Shown here: positions 28,501 to 36,496 of the stretch, one piece after another
How positions within the stretch are numbered: the first letter of the stretch is position 1
How the letters are laid out: each line of letters opens with the position of its first letter
NCBI RefSeq assembly: GCF_008065375.1
Contig: NZ_VJYI01000007.1
Location: 310,001 to 374,000 of the forward strand
Source of the DNA: Nonomuraea sp. SYSU D8015
GTDB taxonomy: Bacteria > Actinomycetota > Actinomycetes > Streptosporangiales > Streptosporangiaceae
Direction: 5' to 3'
DNA length: 64,000 nucleotides
Program-made: the position numbers and the translations under genes
The notes under the pieces: model-generated
Databases searched by the model: none
What the model saw: the letters and a program-made list of their open reading frames with translations, nothing else
Told to the model about the DNA's origin: nothing

Positions 28501-29229
28501 GTGCGGGCCGGCTCCCACACCTCCAAGCGCTATGCTCCCGCCCGCCCCGCCCGGGCGGCCGCCCCGCCCTCGGTGCAGCTCCCGCTGGGCTTCACCGAGC
28601 ACCTGCCGCCGGGGGAGCTGCCCGAGATGACGGAGTCGGAGATGGTCGAGGCCGAGCTGGAGATCCTCGGCATCGACGTCAGCCGTCACATCATCAGTTT
28701 CTACGACGAGCTGCTCGACCAGCTCGGAGTGGTACGTTCCAAAGACCTGCTCAAGCAGCGCAACGGCGCCGACGTGCTGGTGGCCGGGGTCAAGGTGGCC
28801 ACGCAGACGCCTGCCGTGCGCTCGGGCCAGCGCGTCATCTTCACCACGCTCGACGACTCGACCGGGCCGATCGACCTGACGTTCTTCGAATCGGTGCAGG
28901 GGCGCTGCGCGGCGACCGTCTTCGGGGCCTGGCTGATGCTGGCCAGGGGAGTGGTGCGGCGGACCGGGGCGCGTGCGGTGTCGATGCGCGCGGTGGACTG
29001 CTGGAACCTGGCGGACCTGGACGTGCTGTGCCGCGCCCAGGGCATCGAGGCGGTCCGCGCGCTGCTCGCCCGGGCTCCGGAGGAACTGGAGGGGGTCGGC
29101 GGGCGCCGCATCGAATACCCCAACGGCTTCCAGCTCTCGCCGTACTCCGACCTCGGCCCCGCCATCGTCACCCCGCCCAGAAAGCTCTGGCACTCCAGCC
29201 CGGGCAGCTCCGGCCCCACAGCCGCCTGA
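25576..29229 (+). CDS. dnaE2: Error-prone DNA polymerase III alpha subunit (DnaE2/ImuC type)
   Basis: A 1217-residue C-family polymerase. It has an N-terminal PHP domain (HLHVCSAYS at residues 7-15, ALTDRDGLYG), palm catalytic aspartates in LPDIDVDVE (D429, D431), a fingers/thumb region with FCKAHAAAFALPTYQSAWLK, a helix-hairpin-helix segment, and an OB fold (DVLVAGVKVATQTP). The length is near 1200 like other DnaE2 proteins. Known members copy past lesions together with ImuB and ImuA'. Neither partner is encoded here: the gene is preceded only by DUF6504 and a GntR gene. A LexA-like box upstream suggests damage induction. Mistaking it for the replicative DnaE1 is possible but less likely given the DUF6504 partner. 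Confidence 0.88.
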   Translation: MAPPFPHLHVCSAYSMRYGTAFPQALASRAAEHGMDILALTDRDGLYGAIKHVQTCALAGIAPVLGVNLALDTPASAFIPVPGIPRPRPKTGPNAEDRVTVLARGGGWSRLCRLVTAAHYAGERGAPKVTRELVGEWAGGSDGGRGGDHGFGADDGLVVLLGPRSDVGRAVAERRDEHARTLLGLWKAAVPGVVIELVDQYGFRDATTAVRMLGLAESMGVPAVLTNAVRYLDPADHQVGDVLDAARQLVPLHPRHLERTTSHAYLKSTKEMWQVAAKVCGADQKRTGRLLFTTRRLAEACSMDPLDLLALENDPPNLHLPEIGRDPVPLLRHRVEDGLIRRGLDRSDDARSRLRDEMAIIEKKRLSGYFIAVAGITDMIREMGIRCAIRGSGAGSLVNYLIGIGEINPLEHGLLMERFLSEGRIGLPDIDVDVESARRLDCYKAIFDRYGEARVACVSMMETYRARSAIRDVAGAMGLPPHEIDAIAKAFPHIRARQITASLRDLPELRESRLGEAGLDRVFRLAEKLDGLPRHIALHPCGVLIGNAGLRDRTPVERSLLEFPMSQFDKDDVEEAGLLKLDVLGVRMQSALAYALSEIKRVDDVVVELDTQRGDDPAVQYVPHDDQDTYDMVCAARTLGCFQIESPGQRELVAKLEPRTLHDLIVDISLFRPGPVNSDMVTPYLEARHGWRQPYYPHERLREALKETHGVVVFHEQVLKIIAEMTGRDLSFAEKLRRTLDTPEGRERVRKTFVPMARANGFADAAVERAWQVLDAFGAFGFCKAHAAAFALPTYQSAWLKRHHAAAFFAGVLTHEPGMYPPRVIIDEARQCGIKILQLDINKSGKDWRVERLGPRVQVRVRPAQLEGSPPPARRKFEIGEIGKGYALRVPFSAIKGVSEAEVERMVAGQPYTSLADFWDRARPSRPTIERIVQVGGLDALHDLHPGGPRWRPGELTRRDLIAQVGALERASSSGVRAGSHTSKRYAPARPARAAAPPSVQLPLGFTEHLPPGELPEMTESEMVEAELEILGIDVSRHIISFYDELLDQLGVVRSKDLLKQRNGADVLVAGVKVATQTPAVRSGQRVIFTTLDDSTGPIDLTFFESVQGRCAATVFGAWLMLARGVVRRTGARAVSMRAVDCWNLADLDVLCRAQGIEAVRALLARAPEELEGVGGRRIEYPNGFQLSPYSDLGPAIVTPPRKLWHSSPGSSGPTAA

Positions 29230-29318
29230 ACCACCCACCACGCCGGCCCGTCCGTGTGCGGCCTCGCAGGGCCGTGCGGGCCGAGGGCGGCGCGCTCCAA
29301 TCCCGTGCCGGAAGGTAG

Positions 29319-30008
29319 TCAGCCGGTGCGGCCGATGGGGGTGGAGCCGGGGGCCGGGCTCGGGCGCGGGGAGAACGCGCGGACGGTGGCCAGCGGGGAG
29401 CGGGCCATGCGCTGCAGGCGGGTCAGCTCGCGTACCGTGGCCGCGCACAGCACGGCGGCCACCACGGCGCACCCCAGCTCCGGCAGCCCCATCCCCGTGA
29501 GGTCACCGGCGGACGAGTCGAGCGGCACCCAGACGGTGACCAGTGCGAGCGTGGCGAGCCAGCTGACCCACCACCCCAGGAGCAGCGCCAGCCACCGCCC
29601 GCGCTGCCCCCCGGGCGGCCGGGCGCCGCGCCACACCTCGTCGACCAGCACCACGGGCGCGACCAGGTTGAAACCGGGGATCAGCCAGGCGGCCGCCACC
29701 CGACCGCTCGTGACCGAGCGGTCGTTGGCCTGACGGGCCCGTACGAGCCACGTCACGTACGCGGCACCGGCCGCGATGGAGGTGCCCACCACGACCATGA
29801 TCAACAGTGCGAACACGGTCACCGCCCCCACGACCGCCTCCGCGTCGGCCCCGTGAGGCCGGCCGCCGAACTCGGCGAGCTGGGCGGCGAGCCGGCGGCC
29901 GCGGGCCTGCTCGAAGATCACGAGGGCGGCGAGGGAGAGAATTTGCGCGGCGAGCGTCACATATACGGCAAAGGCGGCTCTGGTAGGCGGTGCCTGGGTG
30001 TAGCGCAC
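29319..30008 (-). CDS. DUF4328 membrane protein
   Basis: A 229-residue protein with about five hydrophobic helices and the DUF4328 core SGRVAAAWLIPGFNLVAPVV followed by LVDEVWRGARP. The function of the family is unknown. GTG 30008 is preferred because GGGGGGAGA lies seven bases upstream; an ATG 21 bases further up lacks a ribosome site. It stands between dnaE2 (convergent) and a response regulator on the same strand. Confidence 0.75.
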   Translation of the reverse strand: MRYTQAPPTRAAFAVYVTLAAQILSLAALVIFEQARGRRLAAQLAEFGGRPHGADAEAVVGAVTVFALLIMVVVGTSIAAGAAYVTWLVRARQANDRSVTSGRVAAAWLIPGFNLVAPVVLVDEVWRGARPPGGQRGRWLALLLGWWVSWLATLALVTVWVPLDSSAGDLTGMGLPELGCAVVAAVLCAATVRELTRLQRMARSPLATVRAFSPRPSPAPGSTPIGRTG

Positions 30009-30075
30009 GATGTTCTCCCCCCGGGCCATGCGCTGAGGTTCTGATTCACTTCTATCCCGGGAGCCCCTCGGTTAA

Positions 30076-30726
30076 TCAGCTCACCACGCCGGATTCCCAC
30101 GCCCAAGCTGCGATTCCCACCCGATTCCTGACACCGAGTTTGGCCTGGATGCTGCCCAGGTGCGTCTTGACCGTCGAGAGCGACACGAACAGCTCCGCGG
30201 CCACCTCCTTGTTGGTGCGCCCCCTGGCGACCAGCCGCACGACGTCCAGCTCGCGGTCGGTCAGCGGGTCGTTCGCCGGGAGCGCGGGCGGCCGCTTGGG
30301 CTGGGCCAGGTGCTGCAGCAGCCGTACGGTCACCGACGGCGACACCAGCGCGTCACCGGCCGCGGCCGCCCTGACCGCCTCGATCAGCAGCGTGGGCCCG
30401 CTGTCCTTGAGCAGGAACCCGGTCGCTCCGGAGCGCAGCGCGCCGTAGACGTATTCGTCCAGGTCGAACGTCGTGACGATGACCACCCGCAGCGGATCCT
30501 CCACGCCGGGACCGGCCAGGATCCGGGTCACCTCGATCCCGTCGAGCTTGGGCATCCTGATGTCGAGCAGGCACACATCCGGCCTGAGCCGCCTGGCCTC
30601 GGAGACGGCCTCGGCCCCGTCGGACACCGCCGCGACGACCTCCATGTCCGGTTGTGCGTCCAAAATCATCTGGAAGCCGGTGCGCACCAGTTGCTGGTCG
30701 TCGGCGATGAGAACCCGAATAGTCAC
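30076..30726 (-). CDS. NarL/LuxR-type response regulator without adjacent kinase
   Basis: 216 residues: a receiver domain (VLIADDQQLVRTGFQ, phosphoacceptor D55 in VCLLDIRMP, FLLKDS with the conserved Lys) and a LuxR-type helix-turn-helix (LTDRELDVVRLVARGRTNKE). It activates or represses promoters when phosphorylated. No histidine kinase gene is adjacent, although such regulators usually sit next to one, together with an ABC exporter. It is divergent from an ABC export operon that it may control. GTG start, with GGGG just upstream. Confidence 0.88.
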   Translation of the reverse strand: MTIRVLIADDQQLVRTGFQMILDAQPDMEVVAAVSDGAEAVSEARRLRPDVCLLDIRMPKLDGIEVTRILAGPGVEDPLRVVIVTTFDLDEYVYGALRSGATGFLLKDSGPTLLIEAVRAAAAGDALVSPSVTVRLLQHLAQPKRPPALPANDPLTDRELDVVRLVARGRTNKEVAAELFVSLSTVKTHLGSIQAKLGVRNRVGIAAWAWESGVVS

Positions 30727-30818
30727 AGCCCCAACTCTAAGGATCGGCCGTTCGGCCGAGGCGGTTATGGACTCACGGCCGATCCCGCGACCCGCCCGCC
30801 CTCGCCAGGCTGAACGTC

Positions 30819-31496
30819 ATGAACGACGTGCTTGTTGGACGAGCCCTGGCCAAACGGTTCGGGCAGACGGTCGCCCTGGGCGGCGTGGACATCGCGGTAC
30901 GGGCCGGCGAAGCCGTGGCGATCATGGGGCCGAGCGGTTCCGGCAAGTCGACCCTGCTCCACTGCCTGGCCGGGATCATGAAGCCGGACGCGGGCGAGGT
31001 GCACCTGCTCGGGCAGCGCATCGACGCGATGGGCGAGCGCAAGCGCAGCGCGCTGCGCCGTACCCGCTTCGGCTTCGTCTTCCAGTTCGGCCAGCTCCTG
31101 CCCGAGCTGCCCGCCGAGGAGAACGTGGCGCTGCCGCTCATGCTGGGCGGGGTGCCCAGGACCCAGGCGGTACGGCAGGCGCGCGAGTGGTTCGCGCCGC
31201 TCGGCCTGCAGGGGATGGAGGGCAGGCGGCCCGGCGAGCTGTCCGGCGGGCAGGCGCAGCGGGTGGCCATCGCCAGGGCACTGGTGACCAAGCCGGCAGT
31301 GGTGTTCGCCGACGAGCCCACGGGAGCGCTCGACCAGCAGACCGGTCACGGCACGATGCGCCTGCTGGTCGAGGCGACCAGGCACAACGGCGCCTCCCTG
31401 ATCGTGGTCACCCACGACCCGAACGTGGCCGGCTGGTGCGACCGCACGGTCGAGGTCCGCGACGGCCTCCTCCTGACCACCGGGGTGCACGCGTGA
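30819..31496 (+). CDS. MacB/LolD-type ABC transporter ATPase
   Basis: The 225-residue ATPase has Walker A GPSGSGKST, a Q-loop FQFGQLLPELPAEENVALPL, signature LSGGQAQRVAIARALV and Walker B VVFADEPTGALDQQTG, typical of ATPases that drive FtsX-like permeases (lipid, peptide or antibiotic handling). Its TGA overlaps the GTG of the permease gene (GTGA at 31493-31496). No strong ribosome site precedes ATG 30819. Confidence 0.9.
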   Translation: MNDVLVGRALAKRFGQTVALGGVDIAVRAGEAVAIMGPSGSGKSTLLHCLAGIMKPDAGEVHLLGQRIDAMGERKRSALRRTRFGFVFQFGQLLPELPAEENVALPLMLGGVPRTQAVRQAREWFAPLGLQGMEGRRPGELSGGQAQRVAIARALVTKPAVVFADEPTGALDQQTGHGTMRLLVEATRHNGASLIVVTHDPNVAGWCDRTVEVRDGLLLTTGVHA

Positions 31497-33430
31497 ACCT
31501 CGATCTGACCTGGCGGCTGCTCAAGGGCGGCGGGCGGAGGGGCCTGCTGGGCACCTGGCTCACGCTGGGCGCCGTGGCGGTGTCCACGGCGCTGCTGCTG
31601 TTCGCCGTGGCCGCGAACTTCGCCTTCGACGCCAGGGCCGACCGCGGCGCCTGGCGCAACCCGGTCCCGGCCGGCGACGGCGCCGCGGTGGCGATCGAGG
31701 CGTCCCGTTTCGACTACGTGCGCGACCAGGCGATCACCGTCGTCGACCTGGCGGCGCTGAAGGACGGCGTCCCCGCGCCGCCCGGCCTGCCGCGCTTCCC
31801 GAAGCCGGGAGAGGTGTGGCTGTCCCCGGCCTTGGCGGAGCTGACCAGGGAGCTGCCCGCCGATCAGTTCGCCGACCGCTACCCGAACCGCGCCGGCGTG
31901 CTGGGCGACGCGGGACTGGTGCACCCGGACGAGCTGGTCGCGGTCGTCGGCCACGAACCGGACGCGCCCGCGATGGTCGCGGCGCGCAGCGACGACTGGA
32001 TCGTCGGCAAGGAGCCCACCAAGGTGGCGAGCCTGGCGGGCACGCCCGGCGAGGACGCGGAGGCGTACAAGGCGCTGGCGCTCGTCGCGAGCGTGCTCAT
32101 GGTGGTGCCGCTGCTGGTGTTCGGCGGCGCCGCGGCCCGGCTCACCGTGGCCAGGCGCGACCAGCGGCTGGCCACGCTCCGGCTGGTCGGCGCGACGCCG
32201 GGCCAGGTGGTCGCGATGACCGTGGCGGAGGCGGTGCTCGTGGCGCTGGCCGGCGCCCTCGCGGGGGCCGTCGTCTTCGCCCTGGCCGTGCCGCTGCTGG
32301 CCAGGATCGAGATCCAGGGCGGTCCCTGGTTCGTCGCGGACCTGTTCCCCAGCCTGACAGACCTGGGCGCGGTGGTGGTCGCGGTGCCGCTGCTGGTGGG
32401 GTTGTCGGCGGTGATCGGGCTGCAGCGGGTCGTGGTGAGTCCGCTGGGCGTGGCCAAGCGGGAGACGCCGCCCGCCATGCGGTTCGTCCGGGTGCTCGTG
32501 CTGCTCGCGGTGCTCGCCGTGTTCCCCATGCTGACCAAGGGCACCAGCGTCGCGATCGTCGCGGTGGCGCTCGCCCTCGCGTTCCTGTGCCTCAACCTCG
32601 CCGGCCCGTGGGTGGTCGGCCTGATCGGCAGGATCACGGCGGCCGGCGCGCGCGGACCCGCCCGGCTGCTGGCCGGGCGCAGGCTGGTGGACGATCCGCG
32701 CTCGGCCTGGCGCACGGTGAGCGGCGTGGCCTTGACCGGCTTCGTGGCGGGTTTCCTCGGCCTGCTCAGCCCGGACGCGTTCACCACCCAGAGCGGGTCT
32801 CCACAGCTGAGCGTCACCGCACCCCCGGGGCAGGTGGAGCGGGTCGCCGACCAGGCTCGCGAGCGGCTGGCGGCGGCCGAGGTGACGGCCACCGTGGAGT
32901 CCCGCGAGCGCGTGGTCGTGGCCGCGCTGGGCAGCTCCGCCGACGCGGCCACGGTGGATCGGGCGCGTACCGCGCTCGCCGGCCTCGTCCCCGGCCGCAC
33001 CCCGACGACGGAGGCCGACGAGCAGCGCTTCGGCATCCAGATCCTGGACGACATCCGCGTGGGGACCGTCGTCGTGCTCTCGGTGTCGTTCCTGGTGGCC
33101 ATCGCCAGCGCGGGCATCACGGCCGCGTCGTCGATCCTGGACCGGCGGCAGACGTACGGGCTGTTGCGGCTGGCCGGCACGCCGCTGGAGGTCCTGGACC
33201 GGGCGCGGCGCTCGGAGACGCTCATCCCGCTGGCGGTGATGGGCGGTGGGGCGATCCTGGTGGGGGTGTTCTGCGCGATGCCGTTCATGATGGGCTCGAT
33301 CAGCACAGTTGGTGTGATCACGCTGGCCGGCTGTGTCGTGGCCGGGTTCGCCGGGGTGATCGGCGCGGGGGCCATGAGCAGGCCGCTGCTCCGCTCGGTC
33401 ACCGCCGACCCGGCCCCCCGCCCCGACTGA
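31493..33430 (+). CDS. FtsX-like ABC transporter permease
   Basis: A 645-residue membrane protein with two FtsX domains: an N-terminal helix (LGAVAVSTALLLFAVAANFA), a large extracytoplasmic region to about residue 190, a helix bundle with VARRDQRLATLRLVGATPGQ, and a second set near the C-terminus containing DRRQTYGLLRLAGTPLEV. The conserved (R/L)LVGAT and LLRLAGT loops contact the ATPase. With the preceding ATPase it should form an exporter or mechanotransmitter for peptides or antibiotics. The divergent orphan response regulator is the probable controller. Confidence 0.86.
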   Translation: MNLDLTWRLLKGGGRRGLLGTWLTLGAVAVSTALLLFAVAANFAFDARADRGAWRNPVPAGDGAAVAIEASRFDYVRDQAITVVDLAALKDGVPAPPGLPRFPKPGEVWLSPALAELTRELPADQFADRYPNRAGVLGDAGLVHPDELVAVVGHEPDAPAMVAARSDDWIVGKEPTKVASLAGTPGEDAEAYKALALVASVLMVVPLLVFGGAAARLTVARRDQRLATLRLVGATPGQVVAMTVAEAVLVALAGALAGAVVFALAVPLLARIEIQGGPWFVADLFPSLTDLGAVVVAVPLLVGLSAVIGLQRVVVSPLGVAKRETPPAMRFVRVLVLLAVLAVFPMLTKGTSVAIVAVALALAFLCLNLAGPWVVGLIGRITAAGARGPARLLAGRRLVDDPRSAWRTVSGVALTGFVAGFLGLLSPDAFTTQSGSPQLSVTAPPGQVERVADQARERLAAAEVTATVESRERVVVAALGSSADAATVDRARTALAGLVPGRTPTTEADEQRFGIQILDDIRVGTVVVLSVSFLVAIASAGITAASSILDRRQTYGLLRLAGTPLEVLDRARRSETLIPLAVMGGGAILVGVFCAMPFMMGSISTVGVITLAGCVVAGFAGVIGAGAMSRPLLRSVTADPAPRPD

Positions 33431-33718
33431 CCAAGTCCCCCGCCCTCATCGGCCCGCGCCCGGCCCTGCTCGTGCTCAGCCGCGCCTGACCCCTGCGTGT
33501 CCCACCGGACCTACGCCCGCACCCGCGCCCGCGGCGCGGTGCCTGGACAGGGCGGAGTTCGACGGCCACTTGCGTCTGGTCCACAGGCAGGGCCTCGGGG
33601 CAGGGGCATGGGGGCACGGATCATGGGGGCAGGGCCAGGGCCTGGGACACGGCCGGAGGCGGTGCTCGGCGCGGCAGGAGGGGATGCTCGGCGCGGCCGG
33701 GGGCGGAGCCCGGTCGCG
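33431..33718. other. Gap between convergent genes, low complexity only
   Basis: This stretch is rich in GGGGCA and GGCGCGGC words, including two copies of TGCTCGGCGCGGC about 25 bases apart. No gene, hairpin with T-tract or known site was seen. Confidence 0.4.
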
Positions 33719-34720
33719 TCAGCCGAGGACGAGGTCGCGGATGAGCTTCAGTGAGGGCTCGTCGCGCGGGCCCATGACCAGCAGGCTCGTGACCGGGCTC
33801 TTGCGCCACAGCTCCAGCCGTTCCTTGATCCGGCCGGGCGGCCCGACGAGCGAGATGCCGTCGGCCAGCTCGTCCGGGATCGCCCGGAACGCCTCGTCCT
33901 TCTTCCCCGCCAGGTAGAGCGACTGGATGTGCTCGGCGGCCTCGGCGTACCCCATCCTGCCCATGATGTCGGCGTGGAAGTTGCGATGCCGGGCCCCCAT
34001 GCCGCCGATGTACAGCGTGAGCATCAGCTTCACCCCGTCCAGCGCGGCCCGTACGTCGTCGGAGACGATCACCATCACCATGGCCGCCACGTCGAAGCCC
34101 TCGGGCGCCCCCGCGAGCGACTCCCCGTACAGCTCCTCGATCTTGCCCGGGAACGTGAACAGCGGCAGCCAGCCCTGGGCCACCTCGGCGGCCAGGGCGA
34201 CGTTCTTCGGACCCTCTGCCCCTAAATAGACGGGGATGTCCGGGCGGAGCGGATGCGTGATGAGCTTGAGCGGCTTGCCGAGGCCGCCCGCCAGCGGCAG
34301 CGGGTAGTGGGGGCCGTCGCTGGTCACAGGCTCCTCACGACGCCACACCTTGCGCATGATCTCGACGTACTCGCGCGTCCTGGCCAGCGGCTTGGCGAAC
34401 GGCTGGCCGTACCAGCCCTCCACGACCTGCGGCCCCGACGCGCCCACGCCGAGCAGCAGCCGGCCACCGGTCAGGTGGTCGAGGGTCATGGCGGTCATCG
34501 CGGTCGTGACGGGCGGCCTGGCCGAGAGCTGCGCGACCGACGTGCCGAGCTTGATGCGGCTGGTCCGCGCGCCGTACCAGGCCAGCGGCGTGAACGCGTC
34601 GCTGCCGTACGCCTCCGCCGTCCACACCGAGTCGTAGCCGAGGCGTTCGGCCGCCAGCACCGTCTCGGTCGCGTCGTCGGCATTGCGCTGCCAGTAACCC
34701 AGTTGGAGCCCGAGCTTCAT
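33719..34720 (-). CDS. LLM-class F420-dependent oxidoreductase
   Basis: A 333-residue luciferase-like TIM barrel (MKLGLQLGYWQRNADDATE at the N-terminus, ERLGYDSVWTAEAYGSDAFT, LDHLTGGRLLLGVGASGPQV, REEPVTSDG). These features match the actinobacterial F420-type LLM family that reduces or oxidises diverse metabolites. A very good ribosome site (GGAGGTG, four bases before ATG) suggests strong translation. It is divergent from the sulfatase gene. The substrate is unknown, and FMN in place of F420 cannot be excluded from sequence alone. Confidence 0.85.
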   Translation of the reverse strand: MKLGLQLGYWQRNADDATETVLAAERLGYDSVWTAEAYGSDAFTPLAWYGARTSRIKLGTSVAQLSARPPVTTAMTAMTLDHLTGGRLLLGVGASGPQVVEGWYGQPFAKPLARTREYVEIMRKVWRREEPVTSDGPHYPLPLAGGLGKPLKLITHPLRPDIPVYLGAEGPKNVALAAEVAQGWLPLFTFPGKIEELYGESLAGAPEGFDVAAMVMVIVSDDVRAALDGVKLMLTLYIGGMGARHRNFHADIMGRMGYAEAAEHIQSLYLAGKKDEAFRAIPDELADGISLVGPPGRIKERLELWRKSPVTSLLVMGPRDEPSLKLIRDLVLG

Positions 34721-34802
34721 GTGACACCTCCGGAATTAAGTTCTATTACGGCCGCGCCGGGTCCGGGTGTCAATGGAGGATCTTCCGGGGAAGTCACACT
34801 CC

Positions 34803-36233
34803 GTGCTCAAAGGTCTCTGCCGGGTCGCCTGTCTGCTGCTGCTTCTCCTGCCGGCGGCCGAGCCCATGGCGGCGGCGAGCGCGTCGCGCCCGAACGTCGT
34901 CCTCATCGCGGTCGACGACCTCGAGGCCGGCGCGCTGCCGAACTTCCCGAACATCACCCAGCACCTCGTACGGGAGGGCGCCTCGTTCGACCGGTTCTTC
35001 GTGACGAACTCGTGGTGCTGCCCGTCCAGGGCGTCGATCCTTCGCTCCCAGTACGTCCACAGCCATGGCGTCCTGACCAACACCGCCCCGGAAGGCGGCT
35101 TCGACCGCTTCCACGGCCAAAGTCTGGAACGTTCCACAATCGGCACCTGGATGAGGCAGGCCGGGTACCGCACGGCGCTGATGGGCAAGTTCCTCAACCA
35201 CTACCCCGGACAGTCCGCCGATGAGGCGTACGTGCCACCCGGTTGGGACGAATGGGCCGTTCCCGTACGCAACCTGTACGAGGAGTACGGCTACCGGCTC
35301 AACGAGAACGGCACCCTTACCGACTACGGCTGGGCCGAGGACGACTACCTGTCCGACGTGCTGGCCCGCAAGAGCCGCGACTTCATCATCGGCTCCAAGG
35401 AGCCGTTCTTCCTCTACCTGGCCCCGGTCGCGCCGCACAATCCGGCCAACCCTGCCCTGCGGCACGCGGACGCGTTCCCGCTGGCCATGGCGCCGCGGAC
35501 GCCGTCGTTCAACCAGGCGGACGTGAGCCTGGAGCCGCTGTGGCTGCGCAGCCTGCCCGTGCTCGGGCAACCGGAGATCGACGCGATCGACGAGCGCCAC
35601 CGCGCCAGGCTGCGGGCCATGCTGGGCGTGGACGACCTCGTCGGCACCGTCGTCGAGACGCTGCGGGAGACCGGCCGGCTCGACGACACCTACATCATCT
35701 TCACCTCGGACAACGGCTTCCATCTCGGCACGCACCGGCTCACGCAGGGCAAGACGACCCCGTTCGAGGAGGCGATCAGGATCCCGCTCGTGGTCCGCGG
35801 CCCCGGCGTCACGCCCGGCTCGACGATCGCGCAGCTGGGCGTCACGGTGGATCTGGCGGTCACGGTCGCGGAGCTGGGCGGGGCCACGCCGCCGGCGTTC
35901 GCGGAGGGGCGGTCCCTGGTGCCGCTGCTGCGGGGCCGGCCGCCGGCGCGGTGGCGGACGAACGTCCTGGTCGAGTTCACCCGGCCGGCCAACCGGGCGT
36001 CGTCCAGGCAGACCCCGGTGCCCGCTTACCAGGCGTTGCGAACGGATCGGTACACGTATGTGCGGTACGACACCGGGGAGCGGCAGCTGTACGACCTGCA
36101 GGCCGATCCGTACCAGCTGCGGAACCTGGCGGCCGAGGCCGACCCCGCCCTGCTGGCCGATCTCGACGAGCGGCTGGCGGGGATGGTGGCGTGCTCGGGA
36201 GCGAGCTGCAGGGAAGCCGACATGCGGGAGTGA
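34803..36233 (+). CDS. Secreted sulfatase (formylglycine-dependent)
   Basis: The 476-residue protein starts with a signal peptide (MLKGLCRVACLLLLLLPAAE, cleavage near ASA-SR). It has the metal-binding VVLIAVDD block, the sulfatase signature C72-C-P-S-R (C72 would become formylglycine), GKFLNHYPG, and FTSDNGFHLGTHR near residue 310. It would remove sulfate from an extracellular ester or glycan. GTG 34803 is chosen because it gives a proper signal peptide and GGGGAAG is nine bases upstream; ATG 34773 is in frame but poorly supported. No formylglycine-generating enzyme is nearby. Confidence 0.87.
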   Translation: MLKGLCRVACLLLLLLPAAEPMAAASASRPNVVLIAVDDLEAGALPNFPNITQHLVREGASFDRFFVTNSWCCPSRASILRSQYVHSHGVLTNTAPEGGFDRFHGQSLERSTIGTWMRQAGYRTALMGKFLNHYPGQSADEAYVPPGWDEWAVPVRNLYEEYGYRLNENGTLTDYGWAEDDYLSDVLARKSRDFIIGSKEPFFLYLAPVAPHNPANPALRHADAFPLAMAPRTPSFNQADVSLEPLWLRSLPVLGQPEIDAIDERHRARLRAMLGVDDLVGTVVETLRETGRLDDTYIIFTSDNGFHLGTHRLTQGKTTPFEEAIRIPLVVRGPGVTPGSTIAQLGVTVDLAVTVAELGGATPPAFAEGRSLVPLLRGRPPARWRTNVLVEFTRPANRASSRQTPVPAYQALRTDRYTYVRYDTGERQLYDLQADPYQLRNLAAEADPALLADLDERLAGMVACSGASCREADMRE

Positions 36234-36496
36234 TCAGTGCCCGTCGGAGAACAGTGAGTGGTTCGCGACGGTGGTCGTTTAGGCGTGCGTGTGACATCGG
36301 TGGCCGCACGGATCCGTAAGCATGAATCGCTCAAACGTTCTACCGCGCAGGGTCAAATACCAGTAGTCACGGTCACGCTCCGCGAGATGAGGAGGTGGGC
36401 AGGGGTATGCGGCCGCATCGAGGTGCCGATGATCGGCCAAGGGCGATCTCGCGGCGTTCCTGCGGTTCGGTGTCCGGCTCCCTGCACCCTGCCTGG

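Noticed and set aside
25528..29472. Very long open frame on the minus strand opposite dnaE2
   Set aside because: It is the antisense shadow of a GC-rich gene: composition is Arg/Gly/His/Leu-biased and no protein family is visible, whereas the plus strand has all C-family polymerase motifs.
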